The translations under genes and the position numbers were made by a program. This document shows positions 7,355 through 16,258 of a DNA stretch of 64,000 nt, piece by piece; positions within the stretch are counted from its first letter, which is position 1, and each line of letters begins with the position of its first letter. The notes beneath the pieces were generated by a model. It did no database searches. It saw nothing but the letters and a program-made list of their open reading frames with translations, and had not been told where the DNA came from. The stretch comes from Fibrisoma limi BUZ 3 (GTDB lineage Bacteria; Bacteroidota; Bacteroidia; Cytophagales; Spirosomataceae), in NCBI RefSeq assembly GCF_000296815.2, contig NZ_CAIT01000007.1, positions 62,001-126,000 of the forward strand, given 5' to 3'.

Positions 7355-10300
7355 GTCAGGGCGCTGTTAACCTCCGATTAGGCATGATCGTTACCGATTA
7401 TGTCGCTTCCTTTAAGCAGGCGACGACGGTAACGAGTCAGTTTGTCAATACCTTCAAACAGCAGTTTGATGGCTTAAAACGCACGGCTGATGCGCCCAAG
7501 GGAGCGTTTTCGGATTTAACGCGCACACTGTCGGCTACGGGTCGGCAGATTAAAGACATACTGGCCACGGGCGGTCAGGTGCCCGACGAACTGAGCCGGA
7601 AGTATGCCCTGCTCAGGGGGAACGTGGAGGCCGTTAACCGGGCTTTCAATCCGGCCCCTACCCTATCCGGCTTTCAGCAGCTTAACCAGCGGCTATCGGA
7701 GACCCGCGCCAAAATGCAGGAGCTGTTGGTGGCAGGCAAGCCCGTTCCGGCTGAACTCTCGGCCGAATACCGCAAGCTTGAAAGCCAGATCAACCAGGTT
7801 AACGGCGCGTTTGCGGCCACGCCCTCGCGCATGGACCGGATTGTTGAATCCGGTAATAGACTGTCTTCAGTCGGTCGTAATTTATCGATTCTGACGGCCG
7901 GCCTGGCCCTGGTTGGTGCTACGGCCTTCAAGGATTACGCCGACATCGACGGCTTAGTCCGGGGCCTTCGCATCACAACGGGATCGGTTCAGAATGCCAA
8001 CAAGGAGTTTGCCGAGTTGCGCGAACTCTCGAAGCTGCCGGGTCTGGGTCTGCAGGAAGTCTCGCAGGGCGTACTGCAACTGGAAGCGCTGGGTTTTGCC
8101 GGCCGCGAAGCGCAGCGGGACGTGCGGGAGGTGGGTAATGCCATTGCCCTGGGTGGAAAAGGTAAAGTTGAGTTCGGCTCGGTCATTACCCAGTTTACTC
8201 AGCTGGCCGGCAAATCCAAAGTACTGGCGGAAGACCTCAAACCGATCGTCAATGCCAGCCCGGTCATTGCCAAAGCGATTCAGAATATTTTCGGCACCGT
8301 CGACTCCGAGCAGATTTCGGGTAAACTCCAGGCGGTCGGCAAAGGACCCCGGGATTTCATCAACCTGCTGGTCGATGAGCTCTCGAAGGTCGAACGCGTA
8401 TCGGGCGGGCCTAAGAATGCCATGGAGAACTTCGGCGACAGCGTCAAGATCGCCGGCTTTGAGATTGGTAAAGCGGCCGACAACGCCTTCAACCTGACGG
8501 GGCTGATTGATGGTCTGGGTAACGGGCTGACCGGAGTCGCTACCCGCTTTGGTCAGTTGCCGACGGGTATTCAGCAGGCTACACTCACAGTTGCCGGCCT
8601 GACGGCCGCGACTGGTCCCCTGCTGCTCGGCATCGGCTCGGTGATGCGGATACTACCGCTGTTGAAAACGGGCTTTCTGGCCGCATCGGGTCCGATCGGA
8701 CTGACGGTGGCGGCTGTAGCCGGTGCAGCCGTACTGATTATCGCCAACTGGGATTCCATCAAAAAGGTACTCGTTGATTCGGGCATCTGGTCAGCCGTTT
8801 CGGATCTGGTCGATACGGCCATGGCCACCATCAGCGACACCATCAAACTGGCCGTCGATTTTGGCAAAGCCCTCTGGGCTACGTTCGGCTCGCAGTTTAT
8901 CAGCATCGGTAAATTCGCCTTCGAAGGCGTAGCGAACCTGCTGAAGTTCACGGCGGGCGTTCTGCAGGGAACCTTGAAGGTGCTCACCGGCCTTTTGACG
9001 GGTGACTGGCGCAAATTCGCCGAAGGGTTCCAGAACATTGGAGCCTCGCTGTGGAACGCCGTTATCAACTCGTTCACCAGCGGTCAGCGCATCGTCGGTA
9101 ATCTGTTTGCCGACTTTCTGAGCTTCATCGGAGCGGACTCGTTATCAAAAACCGTCCGCGGTCAGGTCGACAGCATCACCGGCCGCATCAACGGTCTGAA
9201 GGTTGCCCTGGAAAACACCAAGAAGGCGGCTGCCTCACCCGTAGCGACCAACAATCCGAGTGCTACCGGTGCTAAACCCACCGCGACGACACCCACCACC
9301 AGCGGCCCCAAGATTGATTTCAAGAACCTCAGCCTGGGCAACGACAGCGAGTTTCAGCAGGCCAAAAAACGCCTAAAGGAACTCAAGGACGAAATCAACA
9401 GCCTGGAAGTATCGGGCAAGAAAGTCCCTCAGTCGCTGCGGGATGAATACACTCAACTGGCGGCAAAAGTCAAGTCCGCTACGGATTCGACCAAACTGTC
9501 GACCAACCCAGTTCGCTCATTGGCCGAAAGTGCGCTGTCAACAAATGAGCGTATTCTTCAACGGCTTACAAGACAATTAAAGGAGGCAGGGGATTCGGCA
9601 TCGGATGAACTCAAGCGTCAAGTTGCTGTCTTTCAAAAGCTGGTTGAAGATGACAAAAAGCGGGTCAATAATCCCTTACAAAATATCGGACCAGGAATTG
9701 ATTTATCCGCTATCCGAAAACAAACCCAGGAGGAAATTCGGGCCAGCAATGAAGATAATTTTCGCTTAAAACCAAGAGGGGAAAACGTCCTGTTTAATGA
9801 AGTAATTGATTTGGCAGGACGCCAGACGCGCATGTTTGATGCGCTGCAAAATCGGGTTGCTGGTATTAGTGAGTTCTACAAAAAAACTCAGGAAGCAATC
9901 CAGAAGGGAGCCCAAGATACGGCAGAAATTACCAAAGGTGCGCGCATTCTACTTGCGGAAGCGGGGGCGAATATTCTAACAGGAATTGGTGAATCAATCG
10001 GTAGGGGTCAAAATCCATTAAAAATTGCCCTAAAGTCGGTATTGGACTTAGTGGGTGGGTATTTAATTCAACTCGGTACGGCACTACTCTTTTCGAGTGC
10101 CGCCCTACTCGCAGCCGCGCCCGTTACGTTCGGTATAACATTAACACAAGGTATCGGCCAAAAGATTGCCGGTGCTGGCCTTATTGTTGGTGGTGGGCTA
10201 GTGAAAGGATTGGCGGCTAAACCCTTCGCGAAGGGAGGTTTAATTGCTGGCCCTACTTTGGCTTTAATGGGCGAATACTCGGGTGCTGTAAATCGCCCAG

Positions 10301-10515
10301 AATTTGTATCGCCAGTCGATATTGGCGCGGACTTAATTAGTAAACGCATCATCAATAATCTAAAAATCGACGCCGTAAACTCCCAGTCTAACCAGATTCG
10401 GCCAGCTACTGAACTGGTATTCCCCGACTATTTACCCGCACAAGAAATACAGGGTGATACCCTATTAACCTGGTATGAACGCGCCGACCGCAAGCAGCGC
10501 CGAACCAAAGCGTAA
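7351..10515 (+). CDS. Tape measure protein
   Basis: 1054 residues from a GTG that overlaps the previous stop. Residues ~165-350 match the tape measure N-terminal domain (LRITTGSVQNANKEFAELRELS, VIAKAIQNIFG). Hydrophobic segments around 400-470 are typical. By the usual ~0.15 nm per residue this predicts a tail near 160 nm. A motif 'G..VP.EL...Y..L' occurs twice near residues 70-150 and again near 690 and 735. From about base 9520 to the end the DNA turns clearly more AT-rich, suggesting a recombined C-terminus. Confidence 0.93.
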   Translation: MSQGAVNLRLGMIVTDYVASFKQATTVTSQFVNTFKQQFDGLKRTADAPKGAFSDLTRTLSATGRQIKDILATGGQVPDELSRKYALLRGNVEAVNRAFNPAPTLSGFQQLNQRLSETRAKMQELLVAGKPVPAELSAEYRKLESQINQVNGAFAATPSRMDRIVESGNRLSSVGRNLSILTAGLALVGATAFKDYADIDGLVRGLRITTGSVQNANKEFAELRELSKLPGLGLQEVSQGVLQLEALGFAGREAQRDVREVGNAIALGGKGKVEFGSVITQFTQLAGKSKVLAEDLKPIVNASPVIAKAIQNIFGTVDSEQISGKLQAVGKGPRDFINLLVDELSKVERVSGGPKNAMENFGDSVKIAGFEIGKAADNAFNLTGLIDGLGNGLTGVATRFGQLPTGIQQATLTVAGLTAATGPLLLGIGSVMRILPLLKTGFLAASGPIGLTVAAVAGAAVLIIANWDSIKKVLVDSGIWSAVSDLVDTAMATISDTIKLAVDFGKALWATFGSQFISIGKFAFEGVANLLKFTAGVLQGTLKVLTGLLTGDWRKFAEGFQNIGASLWNAVINSFTSGQRIVGNLFADFLSFIGADSLSKTVRGQVDSITGRINGLKVALENTKKAAASPVATNNPSATGAKPTATTPTTSGPKIDFKNLSLGNDSEFQQAKKRLKELKDEINSLEVSGKKVPQSLRDEYTQLAAKVKSATDSTKLSTNPVRSLAESALSTNERILQRLTRQLKEAGDSASDELKRQVAVFQKLVEDDKKRVNNPLQNIGPGIDLSAIRKQTQEEIRASNEDNFRLKPRGENVLFNEVIDLAGRQTRMFDALQNRVAGISEFYKKTQEAIQKGAQDTAEITKGARILLAEAGANILTGIGESIGRGQNPLKIALKSVLDLVGGYLIQLGTALLFSSAALLAAAPVTFGITLTQGIGQKIAGAGLIVGGGLVKGLAAKPFAKGGLIAGPTLALMGEYSGAVNRPEFVSPVDIGADLISKRIINNLKIDAVNSQSNQIRPATELVFPDYLPAQEIQGDTLLTWYERADRKQRRTKA

Positions 10516-10519
10516 AACT

Positions 10520-10526
10520 CACCGTA
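10520..10526 (+). promoter_or_regulatory. CACCGTA leader element before 10529
   Basis: Exact CACCGTA, 2 nt before the ATG at 10529, in a 13-nt gap. Confidence 0.45.
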
Positions 10527-10528
10527 CT

Positions 10529-10789
10529 ATGACTTCCTCGCCCGTTGCTACAAATTTCTCAACGATGATTCGGTACGCCCTCGATCTGTTAACGGTCGAG
10601 GGGTTTGTTGCCTGCTACGAACAACACCTTGCTGCACTGGGTAATAAAGCGGCTGCCTATGAAGAAACCGAGCGTACCTACGAGACATTTTTTATGAAAC
10701 GTAGGTACGCTGACCGAGATAGCTTTTATACGACGCTGTGGAGATATAACGAGAATAAGAAGGTTAAGGCAATGGATGGATTTCAGTAA
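10529..10789 (+). CDS. Small phage protein after the tape measure, unknown
   Basis: 86 residues from ATG 10529, chosen because a CACCGTA element sits 2 nt upstream; an earlier in-frame ATG at 10475 lies inside the tape measure gene. The protein (MIRYALDLLTVEGFVACYEQHLAAL...) is helical and charged with no recognised domain. Its position after the tape measure suggests a tail role. The last 26 nt overlap the end of the convergent homing endonuclease gene, so the original C-terminus may have been altered by that insertion. Confidence 0.5.
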   Translation: MTSSPVATNFSTMIRYALDLLTVEGFVACYEQHLAALGNKAAAYEETERTYETFFMKRRYADRDSFYTTLWRYNENKKVKAMDGFQ

Positions 10790-11771
10790 TATGAGTCCAT
10801 GTTTTTCTGTCTTTTATTGCTCGGATTGTTCCGTTTGCAACCCCAAACTTCTCTGCAACTTTTCTCGTCGAATATCCATTCCCTAAGAGCTGTACGATCT
10901 TGGGTATATCAAGGTCGCTAAGTTTGGTACCTTTTCGTTCGCTCCCTCTTTTTTTGTTAATGACAGTTGGCTCCAAAATCGCATCAGCGATATGTTTCTT
11001 CCGATCAATGTATACCGATGCATCTTTGTACAAAAAAGATACAATACGCCTTACTTGATTGCGTCCACTAACCGATAAAACCTTTATTCTTTCTTGGGAA
11101 TGGTGGTTAATTATTTTGACATTCACATTGCACTTTCTTGATAGTATTAGGCCGACCGATTGTATAAAAGCCCCTGATCCAATTAAGTAGAATTTGCATT
11201 GTTTTCTATTTAAATGTAGGCAACCATCACCATCCGTATAGCCCCTTAAAAAATGGCAGACAAGCGAATCAGGAAGCCATTCAGGATATGTAATTACAAA
11301 TGACTTGCGCCTAACGCAACCCAACTCGGATAGTCTTTTAGAAAGCTTAGAACTGTATATTCTCAACAGATGCTGCGTGCCACCATTAACACATCTCCCT
11401 TGAATAGGTGTTTTATTTGTCTGTGGTTCACGACTAAGTATGGGACCTGTAAATTTTAGGGCTTGCTTAAATTGGTCAAGAATCCTTCCATCTCTTTGCT
11501 GAAGAGATATTTTAAATGAAAAGTTAAGAGTGTCATTACACCCATCTGCAAATAATAGTCCTAGAAAATAAGCCTTGCTTTCGCAGTCGATTTCATCAAA
11601 ATAAGATTCATCAACACTGTATTTGCGTGGTTGCCCCTTATAATGTACCCCTTGCTTGTTCAAATAGTGATACATTGTTCCAGGGGAAATATTGTACTCC
11701 TCTTGAATGGCCCTGTTAGTTTTACCGTTGAGGTAATCACTTACCAATTTGGCAATTACGTTGTCTTCCAT
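10764..11771 (-). CDS. LAGLIDADG homing endonuclease, free-standing
   Basis: 335 residues from ATG 11771 (a TTG at 11792 is in frame but lies in a terminator hairpin). Two LAGLIDADG-type helices are visible: AYFLGLLFADGC and HFLRGYTDGDGC, each with an acidic residue at the catalytic position, so one chain can form the whole cleavage site. Both ends carry HTH-like segments (NRAIQEEYNISPGTMYHYL; YSTRKVAEKFGVANGTIRAI) that probably add DNA contacts. It is encoded against the late operon in AT-rich DNA, as expected for a mobile intruder. The target is probably nearby cognate phage DNA, which is inference. Confidence 0.88.
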   Translation of the reverse strand: MEDNVIAKLVSDYLNGKTNRAIQEEYNISPGTMYHYLNKQGVHYKGQPRKYSVDESYFDEIDCESKAYFLGLLFADGCNDTLNFSFKISLQQRDGRILDQFKQALKFTGPILSREPQTNKTPIQGRCVNGGTQHLLRIYSSKLSKRLSELGCVRRKSFVITYPEWLPDSLVCHFLRGYTDGDGCLHLNRKQCKFYLIGSGAFIQSVGLILSRKCNVNVKIINHHSQERIKVLSVSGRNQVRRIVSFLYKDASVYIDRKKHIADAILEPTVINKKRGSERKGTKLSDLDIPKIVQLLGNGYSTRKVAEKFGVANGTIRAIKDRKTWTHITEIHPLP

Positions 11772-11778
11772 AAAAATT

Positions 11779-11810
11779 AAAAAAAGGGGCAACCATAGGC
11801 TACCCCTTTT
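11779..11810 (-). terminator. Rho-independent terminator after 11816-12139
   Basis: On the - strand AAAAGGGGTAGCC, loop TAT, GGTTGCCCCTTTTTTT forms a 9-bp G/C-rich hairpin extended by A-T pairs and followed by seven T. It ends 8 nt before the endonuclease ATG on the same strand, so it would also limit read-through into that gene. Confidence 0.75.
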
Positions 11811-11815
11811 GTGAT

Positions 11816-12139
11816 TTATACGGTGGCTAAATCTTTGATATGCTGATACCGCTTGTACTCATACTCAAGCCTGGCTACCAAATTGATAACCTCCATCACA
11901 TGAAATACCGCATCGTGCGCGCTTCGTTTGTTCATCTTTCTAAACTCATGCACAAGATATTCGTATAGAATCGAGTTCAGAATCTCGATGTAATCCGCAC
12001 CACTATTCAGTCGGTAAAATTCGTGGATTACCTTCTTAACGCGTTCGTCGGCATTCTTGAGAAGGTGCAGAATGTGGTCGTGGGGTTGATCGTGCTGATC
12101 AGGGGACTGGGGGTTGTTTTGTTCGTTTGGTCTGAGCAT
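11816..12139 (-). CDS. Small helical protein encoded against the late operon, unknown
   Basis: 107 residues from ATG 12139; an upstream in-frame start at 12178 would add a poorly supported N-terminus. The N-terminal 30 residues are polar (Asn/Gln/Asp/His-rich), the remainder is a set of amphipathic helices (VKKVIHEFYRL, EILNSILYEYLVHEF, VMEVINLVARLEYEYKRY). No family is recognised. It has its own terminator and an inverted repeat around its start, so it is an independent transcription unit, the pattern of a prophage 'moron' expressed in the lysogen. DNA is AT-richer than the tail genes. Confidence 0.5.
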   Translation of the reverse strand: MLRPNEQNNPQSPDQHDQPHDHILHLLKNADERVKKVIHEFYRLNSGADYIEILNSILYEYLVHEFRKMNKRSAHDAVFHVMEVINLVARLEYEYKRYQHIKDLATV

Positions 12140-12188
12140 GACACAAAAAGTTATAGAATGAAAAAAGAGGCCGGTCACTGCTCAGACC
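12129..12188. repeat. 10-bp inverted repeat around the start of 11816-12139
   Basis: GGTCTGAGCA at 12129-12138 and its exact complement TGCTCAGACC at 12179-12188, 40 bp apart, bracket the start codon of the - strand gene. This could be an operator or an RNA stem in the leader. Confidence 0.5.
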
Positions 12189-12537
12189 ACCATTGCACGA
12201 AGCAATGAGAAGAACTAGGGACTTTCACCCTTTGCCGGCCAATATCGTTGTATGTTCTACTGCTTAAGGTATGCGACTTCGTGTTAGAGATGAAACAATG
12301 GTTAATCTGAGCAACACTAAGTACGCATCTTTCTAGGACTAAAGCAAGCCTTTCGGAGGTTATTTTTTGCAGTGACAAAAGTAGGAAGCAAACCAGCAGC
12401 CACACAGACGTTTTGAGGGAGTGGCAAAACTAATCTTACACAGTCGTTTTTTAATCCTTATCTCAACACGTGTTTAGATATTGACCCTGTGGGTGACTCT
12501 AACTTTAGGGTAGCGGAACTAGCCGCCGTAACCCGCT
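12189..12537. other. Non-coding gap between the moron-like gene and the tail hub gene
   Basis: About 350 bp without a convincing gene. It holds a small hairpin (CATTGC-ACGAA-GCAATG, 12191-12207) and must contain the - strand promoter for 11816-12139. It may also hold a + strand promoter restarting late transcription. I could not identify a clear TTTG-N19-TAnnTTTG pair. A - strand ORF at 12175-12405 shows no coding character. Confidence 0.4.
12524..12530 (+). promoter_or_regulatory. CGCCGTA leader variant before the tail hub gene
   Basis: One mismatch to CACCGTA, followed by AC, 7 nt before the GTG at 12538. Confidence 0.35.
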
Positions 12538-14940
12538 GTGTCAGAGATATATAATACCCGGTTTATTGTCAAGTTTATGACCCGCCCCCCCAAGCACATG
12601 GGGGTGTTGCCGGTTGATATAGTCATTGAGTTTAAAAAGCGGGGGTACACCGGCGATCCGGTTGAAATCCGGGCGTCTAAAGAGTCTACTGTTGTTCGGG
12701 AGACGGTCGATAGTTCCGATTCGAGATGGACCCCCATTCTTGCCCAGAAGGTGTCTATCAGCCTGTTCTGTGAGGAGTTTTGGGACTTTAAAGACCTCTA
12801 CGTTGAGACCGATGACACCTACCAGGTTGTCATTACCAAAAACGTTGGTACGCGCTCGAATCCGCTACTGGTTACCGAGTTTACCGGCTGGCTGCTGTCG
12901 GACGATGCCGCTGAACCCTATACCGTCAAGCCGTACCGGGTTCGGGTATCGGCTATCTGTGGTTTGGCGCTGTTGAAGAGTCGCCCCTTTGTAGACCTGA
13001 CGGGTAGACCCATTACGGGTATGCGCGACCTGCTGGATCTGCTGGCCGATGCGCTGCTGCAAACGGGCTACGATTTACCGATCGTAACGGCCGATAACCT
13101 CTACGAGCTGTATGATATGGCGTCGGGGCAACTGCTGAACGGGCTACCCAACCCAGCCTACGATCCCCTGAAGCGGACGCGCATCAAAGGTGAACACTTC
13201 ACCGACGACAAAAACCAGCCGCTAAGCTGTACGGACGTACTGAAGGCTATTCTGGAAGCCAGAGGGGCCAGGCTCACGCAGTGGAATGGCATGTGGTTTA
13301 TCGTGCGATCGAGTGAGGTGGTGGGTGGCTGGAACCCCTGGAGCGGTGATCCCAGCGCCCTCTGCATGCGCCGGTACGCCGATGCTACGGAGCTTGAGAA
13401 TCCGCTGGTAGAATACAGGATTCTCAAACAAACAGTAACGCTGCCGGGCACGCTCCGGCCGCTTGCTACGGCGAAGGTTGCCTATGAGCCACCCCTAAAA
13501 AAATACACCGTCAAGCAGGATTTTGGCCGCACCATTAACCTGCTGCCCAACGGTAAGTTTTCAGCCTCGGCCGGGGGTTTTCCGACCATCTGGCAACGCA
13601 ACCGACTCAGCTCCACCGGCACCGACCGCTCGGCCATTTATCTGGGTTCTGGTCTGGAAGGTGATCCCTACCGGGTGCGTATTTACGGCATTGCCTCCGA
13701 CGAAGCCGATAGGGGCAAGGAGTTTATCTATCAGCAGATTCGGCTGCCTCAGTTTGTGAAGGGACAGGCGGGCTACGTCATCAAAGGCAAAATGCAGGTC
13801 AACAACTGCCGGGGCGCTATGCTGATCGTGCAGGGGCAGGTGGAAAACAACCCTCACCCACCCAATGACGGCAAATGGGCGTGGCTGAAAGTAGATGATA
13901 AGTCCTGGGATATTCAGCCCAAGAAAAAAGATATGCGTTGCCACACTTTCCCCCACGTTGACACTGTGCCGGGTGTGGCAGAGGGAAAACCTGGCTGGTT
14001 GAAACCCAAAATCGGCTGGGGCGACTTCGAACTGGAGTTTAACACCAATCCCTTCATCCGTAACATCCGCATTTGTCTCTGTATTGCCGAATCGCTCGAC
14101 GGACAAACCTCGACGCCAACGCCCTGGCTGGACTATGCTGACATTCGTGTTGAACGAAAAGTCTCCGATGCAGGGGCGCCGACGGGCCGTTACGAAACCC
14201 GTACGCAGGACAATAAGCAGCTTGTCACAACGCCCGAAGCCGATCTGACGATTACGATAGGCGACGTGCCCGACGCGGCCGATGCGACCGGGCATCTGGG
14301 TACGCTTTATAAACCTGACGGTCAGACGCCCGCGTCGAAGTGGCTCAACCCAAACGATGTGCAGCACCTCGAACGGGGTGGTTCGATGCTAAGCTACGCC
14401 GTTTCCGATCGCTTCGGAGCCTCCATCCGGGCGAAACAAACTTGGGATGGTCAACTCGTCGGTGATCTGCTTTTGGGTCCTTTGTCAGTACCCCAGTTTC
14501 CCGACATCACGGGCCCCGATGGGCCGCTATCATTCCAGATCGTCAAGTGGAAGCAGGAGATGCTGTTTCACAAGCACACGATTACCGCCGTAGAAGTAAT
14601 TGGCGAAGGCGGGGTGCAGCTTATTGGTAAACACTGGGATACGCCATCGGGACCCGTGTCGCTCGAAGTAGACCCGCTGACGGGCGAACCTGCGACAACC
14701 CAATCCAAGCTTGATGAAATCACCAAGCAAATCAAAAAGCTGCTGAGTCCAATACTACCGACGCTCAAATTCGAACTGGGCGTTTCGACCCTGCCCGGCT
14801 CGCTGGTGCCGCTCGACGAAAGCGATCGTAGTCGCTATCAACTGGGTGTGGAACTGAGCGTGAACGGTAAGGTAATCGGCAACGTGCGGGCGATTGGTCG
14901 AAAAATTAACGATCTAAATCTGATTGACGATGGCCAATAG
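12538..14940 (+). CDS. Tail tip / hub-like phage protein
   Basis: 800 residues from a GTG at 12538. The first ~300 residues (VDIVIEFKKRGYTGDPVEIRAS, VSISLFCEEFWDFKDLYVETDDTYQVVI) form a beta-rich domain followed by a helical segment LLDLLADALLQTGYDLPIVTADN and ILEARGARLTQWNGMWFIV. This layout is common in large uncharacterised tail proteins of Bacteroidota prophages and is reminiscent of hub domains at the distal tail. The middle (residues ~350-560) resembles a carbohydrate-binding jelly roll. It lies where the distal tail/hub gene is expected. The role is inferred from order and size. Confidence 0.55.
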   Translation: MSEIYNTRFIVKFMTRPPKHMGVLPVDIVIEFKKRGYTGDPVEIRASKESTVVRETVDSSDSRWTPILAQKVSISLFCEEFWDFKDLYVETDDTYQVVITKNVGTRSNPLLVTEFTGWLLSDDAAEPYTVKPYRVRVSAICGLALLKSRPFVDLTGRPITGMRDLLDLLADALLQTGYDLPIVTADNLYELYDMASGQLLNGLPNPAYDPLKRTRIKGEHFTDDKNQPLSCTDVLKAILEARGARLTQWNGMWFIVRSSEVVGGWNPWSGDPSALCMRRYADATELENPLVEYRILKQTVTLPGTLRPLATAKVAYEPPLKKYTVKQDFGRTINLLPNGKFSASAGGFPTIWQRNRLSSTGTDRSAIYLGSGLEGDPYRVRIYGIASDEADRGKEFIYQQIRLPQFVKGQAGYVIKGKMQVNNCRGAMLIVQGQVENNPHPPNDGKWAWLKVDDKSWDIQPKKKDMRCHTFPHVDTVPGVAEGKPGWLKPKIGWGDFELEFNTNPFIRNIRICLCIAESLDGQTSTPTPWLDYADIRVERKVSDAGAPTGRYETRTQDNKQLVTTPEADLTITIGDVPDAADATGHLGTLYKPDGQTPASKWLNPNDVQHLERGGSMLSYAVSDRFGASIRAKQTWDGQLVGDLLLGPLSVPQFPDITGPDGPLSFQIVKWKQEMLFHKHTITAVEVIGEGGVQLIGKHWDTPSGPVSLEVDPLTGEPATTQSKLDEITKQIKKLLSPILPTLKFELGVSTLPGSLVPLDESDRSRYQLGVELSVNGKVIGNVRAIGRKINDLNLIDDGQ

Positions 14941-16258
14941 AGTAGCCCGACCCACCCTGACCGCGACCGGCGAAGGCTGGGAATACCAACTCGAACGGGA
15001 TGGTATTTTCTCGGACTGGTTTGCCTGGCCGTATACGTTTACCACCGATCCGGAAGATGGAGGTGAACTTCGGGCAAACGTCACCTACTGGCTGTACTGT
15101 CGGAATCTGGATTTGCCAGGAATCGACGTGCAGGCGGCCAGCTTCAAGTTTACCGAGGACGACCGGATTGTAACTGTCGATCCGGCTGGCAACGATTCCG
15201 ACGCCGATAATGCGGCCGGGCTGGGGCTTGCGGATGTGCAAACGCTCATTGCTGAAGCGCTAACGGCCGTTACGCTGGAATCAGCTCGTCAGAACGGCCC
15301 TGAACTAAAAGGTGAGGTTACCGTAGACTCTGGTTCAATTCGCTTTCAGGCCGATTCGGGCAATTTTGGCGTTGCCTGGGATTACATACTGGAAGGGGGA
15401 ACGGTGAAGACCGTGACGCTTACCGTGAGCAAAGACGGCGAGATCCTCATCAATGGAGATCCCCTTCCGCTAAATAATTCGCCTGGTGGCGGTATCAACG
15501 ATGCACTGGGAGTAGACCCAAACGCTACACTATCGATTCTCTTCGGAGCAACGGGTAATATTTACTTCGCTGGAGACGGTAACACCCCACGAGGGTTGTT
15601 TTTTCAACGACCGGGTGGCCGGCTGTTAGGGATCGGCGAATTAGGCGACGGGGCGCTCGGCATGGATGATGGCGCCGGCAATCAGCTTCGAATTAAAGAC
15701 GGGCTGCTGACCTGGAGTGCCAAAGAGATCGCCGGCGCCATGGCCCTGTTTGATCTGATTCAGGCGACCAATCCAACGGGCTGGCTGGTCTACAAAAAGA
15801 ATGCCCTGCCCGACGGCCGCGACATCTACGACTTTCAGTCGCTGACAAATGAGCAGGCGGCTGACCGGATCGTCACTGATATGAGCGAGACCAGCCTGCG
15901 CAAACTGGCTTCCCGGCTCGGCCCCCTCATTGACCCGGACGGCTTCTCGGCTGTGGCCTATAAAGTCGAATTCATCAAATGCGCTGAGGTTCCCGACGAC
16001 CCCCAAAATGATCAAGATTTTTCGATTACGTCCGCGATGGTCGGCATATGGCAGGATCACAACCTGCAGGTTGCTGAATCTGGAATTCGCGTAGTAGCCT
16101 TCCAGAACAAGTATTACAACCCTGAGCAGCTTATGCGCCTGTCGTTTCAGGGTACCTCACAGTGGCGCATTGACTACCCAACCGACGAGGAAGGCAATCC
16201 CATCGCCGACGACTATGAAGGCGGTTTCTTATCAATAAAACGCAAAGACCCCCTATGA
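14930..16258 (+). CDS. Tail fibre / baseplate-associated protein, unknown
   Basis: 442 residues from ATG 14930 (a TTG at 14924 is possible); the start lies 11 nt inside the previous gene, suggesting coupling. The N-terminal ~90 residues are a small beta domain (ARPTLTATGEGWEYQLERDG). A Gly/Asn-rich stretch around residues 170-240 (GNIYFAGDGNTPRGLFFQRPGG) looks like a fibre shaft. The C-terminal region (residues ~300-440) is globular. No signal peptide, in contrast to three downstream neighbours. Likely part of the adhesion device. Confidence 0.5.
   Translation: MANRVARPTLTATGEGWEYQLERDGIFSDWFAWPYTFTTDPEDGGELRANVTYWLYCRNLDLPGIDVQAASFKFTEDDRIVTVDPAGNDSDADNAAGLGLADVQTLIAEALTAVTLESARQNGPELKGEVTVDSGSIRFQADSGNFGVAWDYILEGGTVKTVTLTVSKDGEILINGDPLPLNNSPGGGINDALGVDPNATLSILFGATGNIYFAGDGNTPRGLFFQRPGGRLLGIGELGDGALGMDDGAGNQLRIKDGLLTWSAKEIAGAMALFDLIQATNPTGWLVYKKNALPDGRDIYDFQSLTNEQAADRIVTDMSETSLRKLASRLGPLIDPDGFSAVAYKVEFIKCAEVPDDPQNDQDFSITSAMVGIWQDHNLQVAESGIRVVAFQNKYYNPEQLMRLSFQGTSQWRIDYPTDEEGNPIADDYEGGFLSIKRKDPL

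Noticed and set aside
12175-12405. - strand 76-codon ORF in the 12.2-12.5 kb gap
   Set aside because: It spans the hairpin and promoter-like region and has no coding character.
13561-14367. Long - strand ORF (268 codons) opposite the tail hub-like gene
   Set aside because: GC-rich antisense shadow; His/Arg/Val-rich composition without domains, and no start context.
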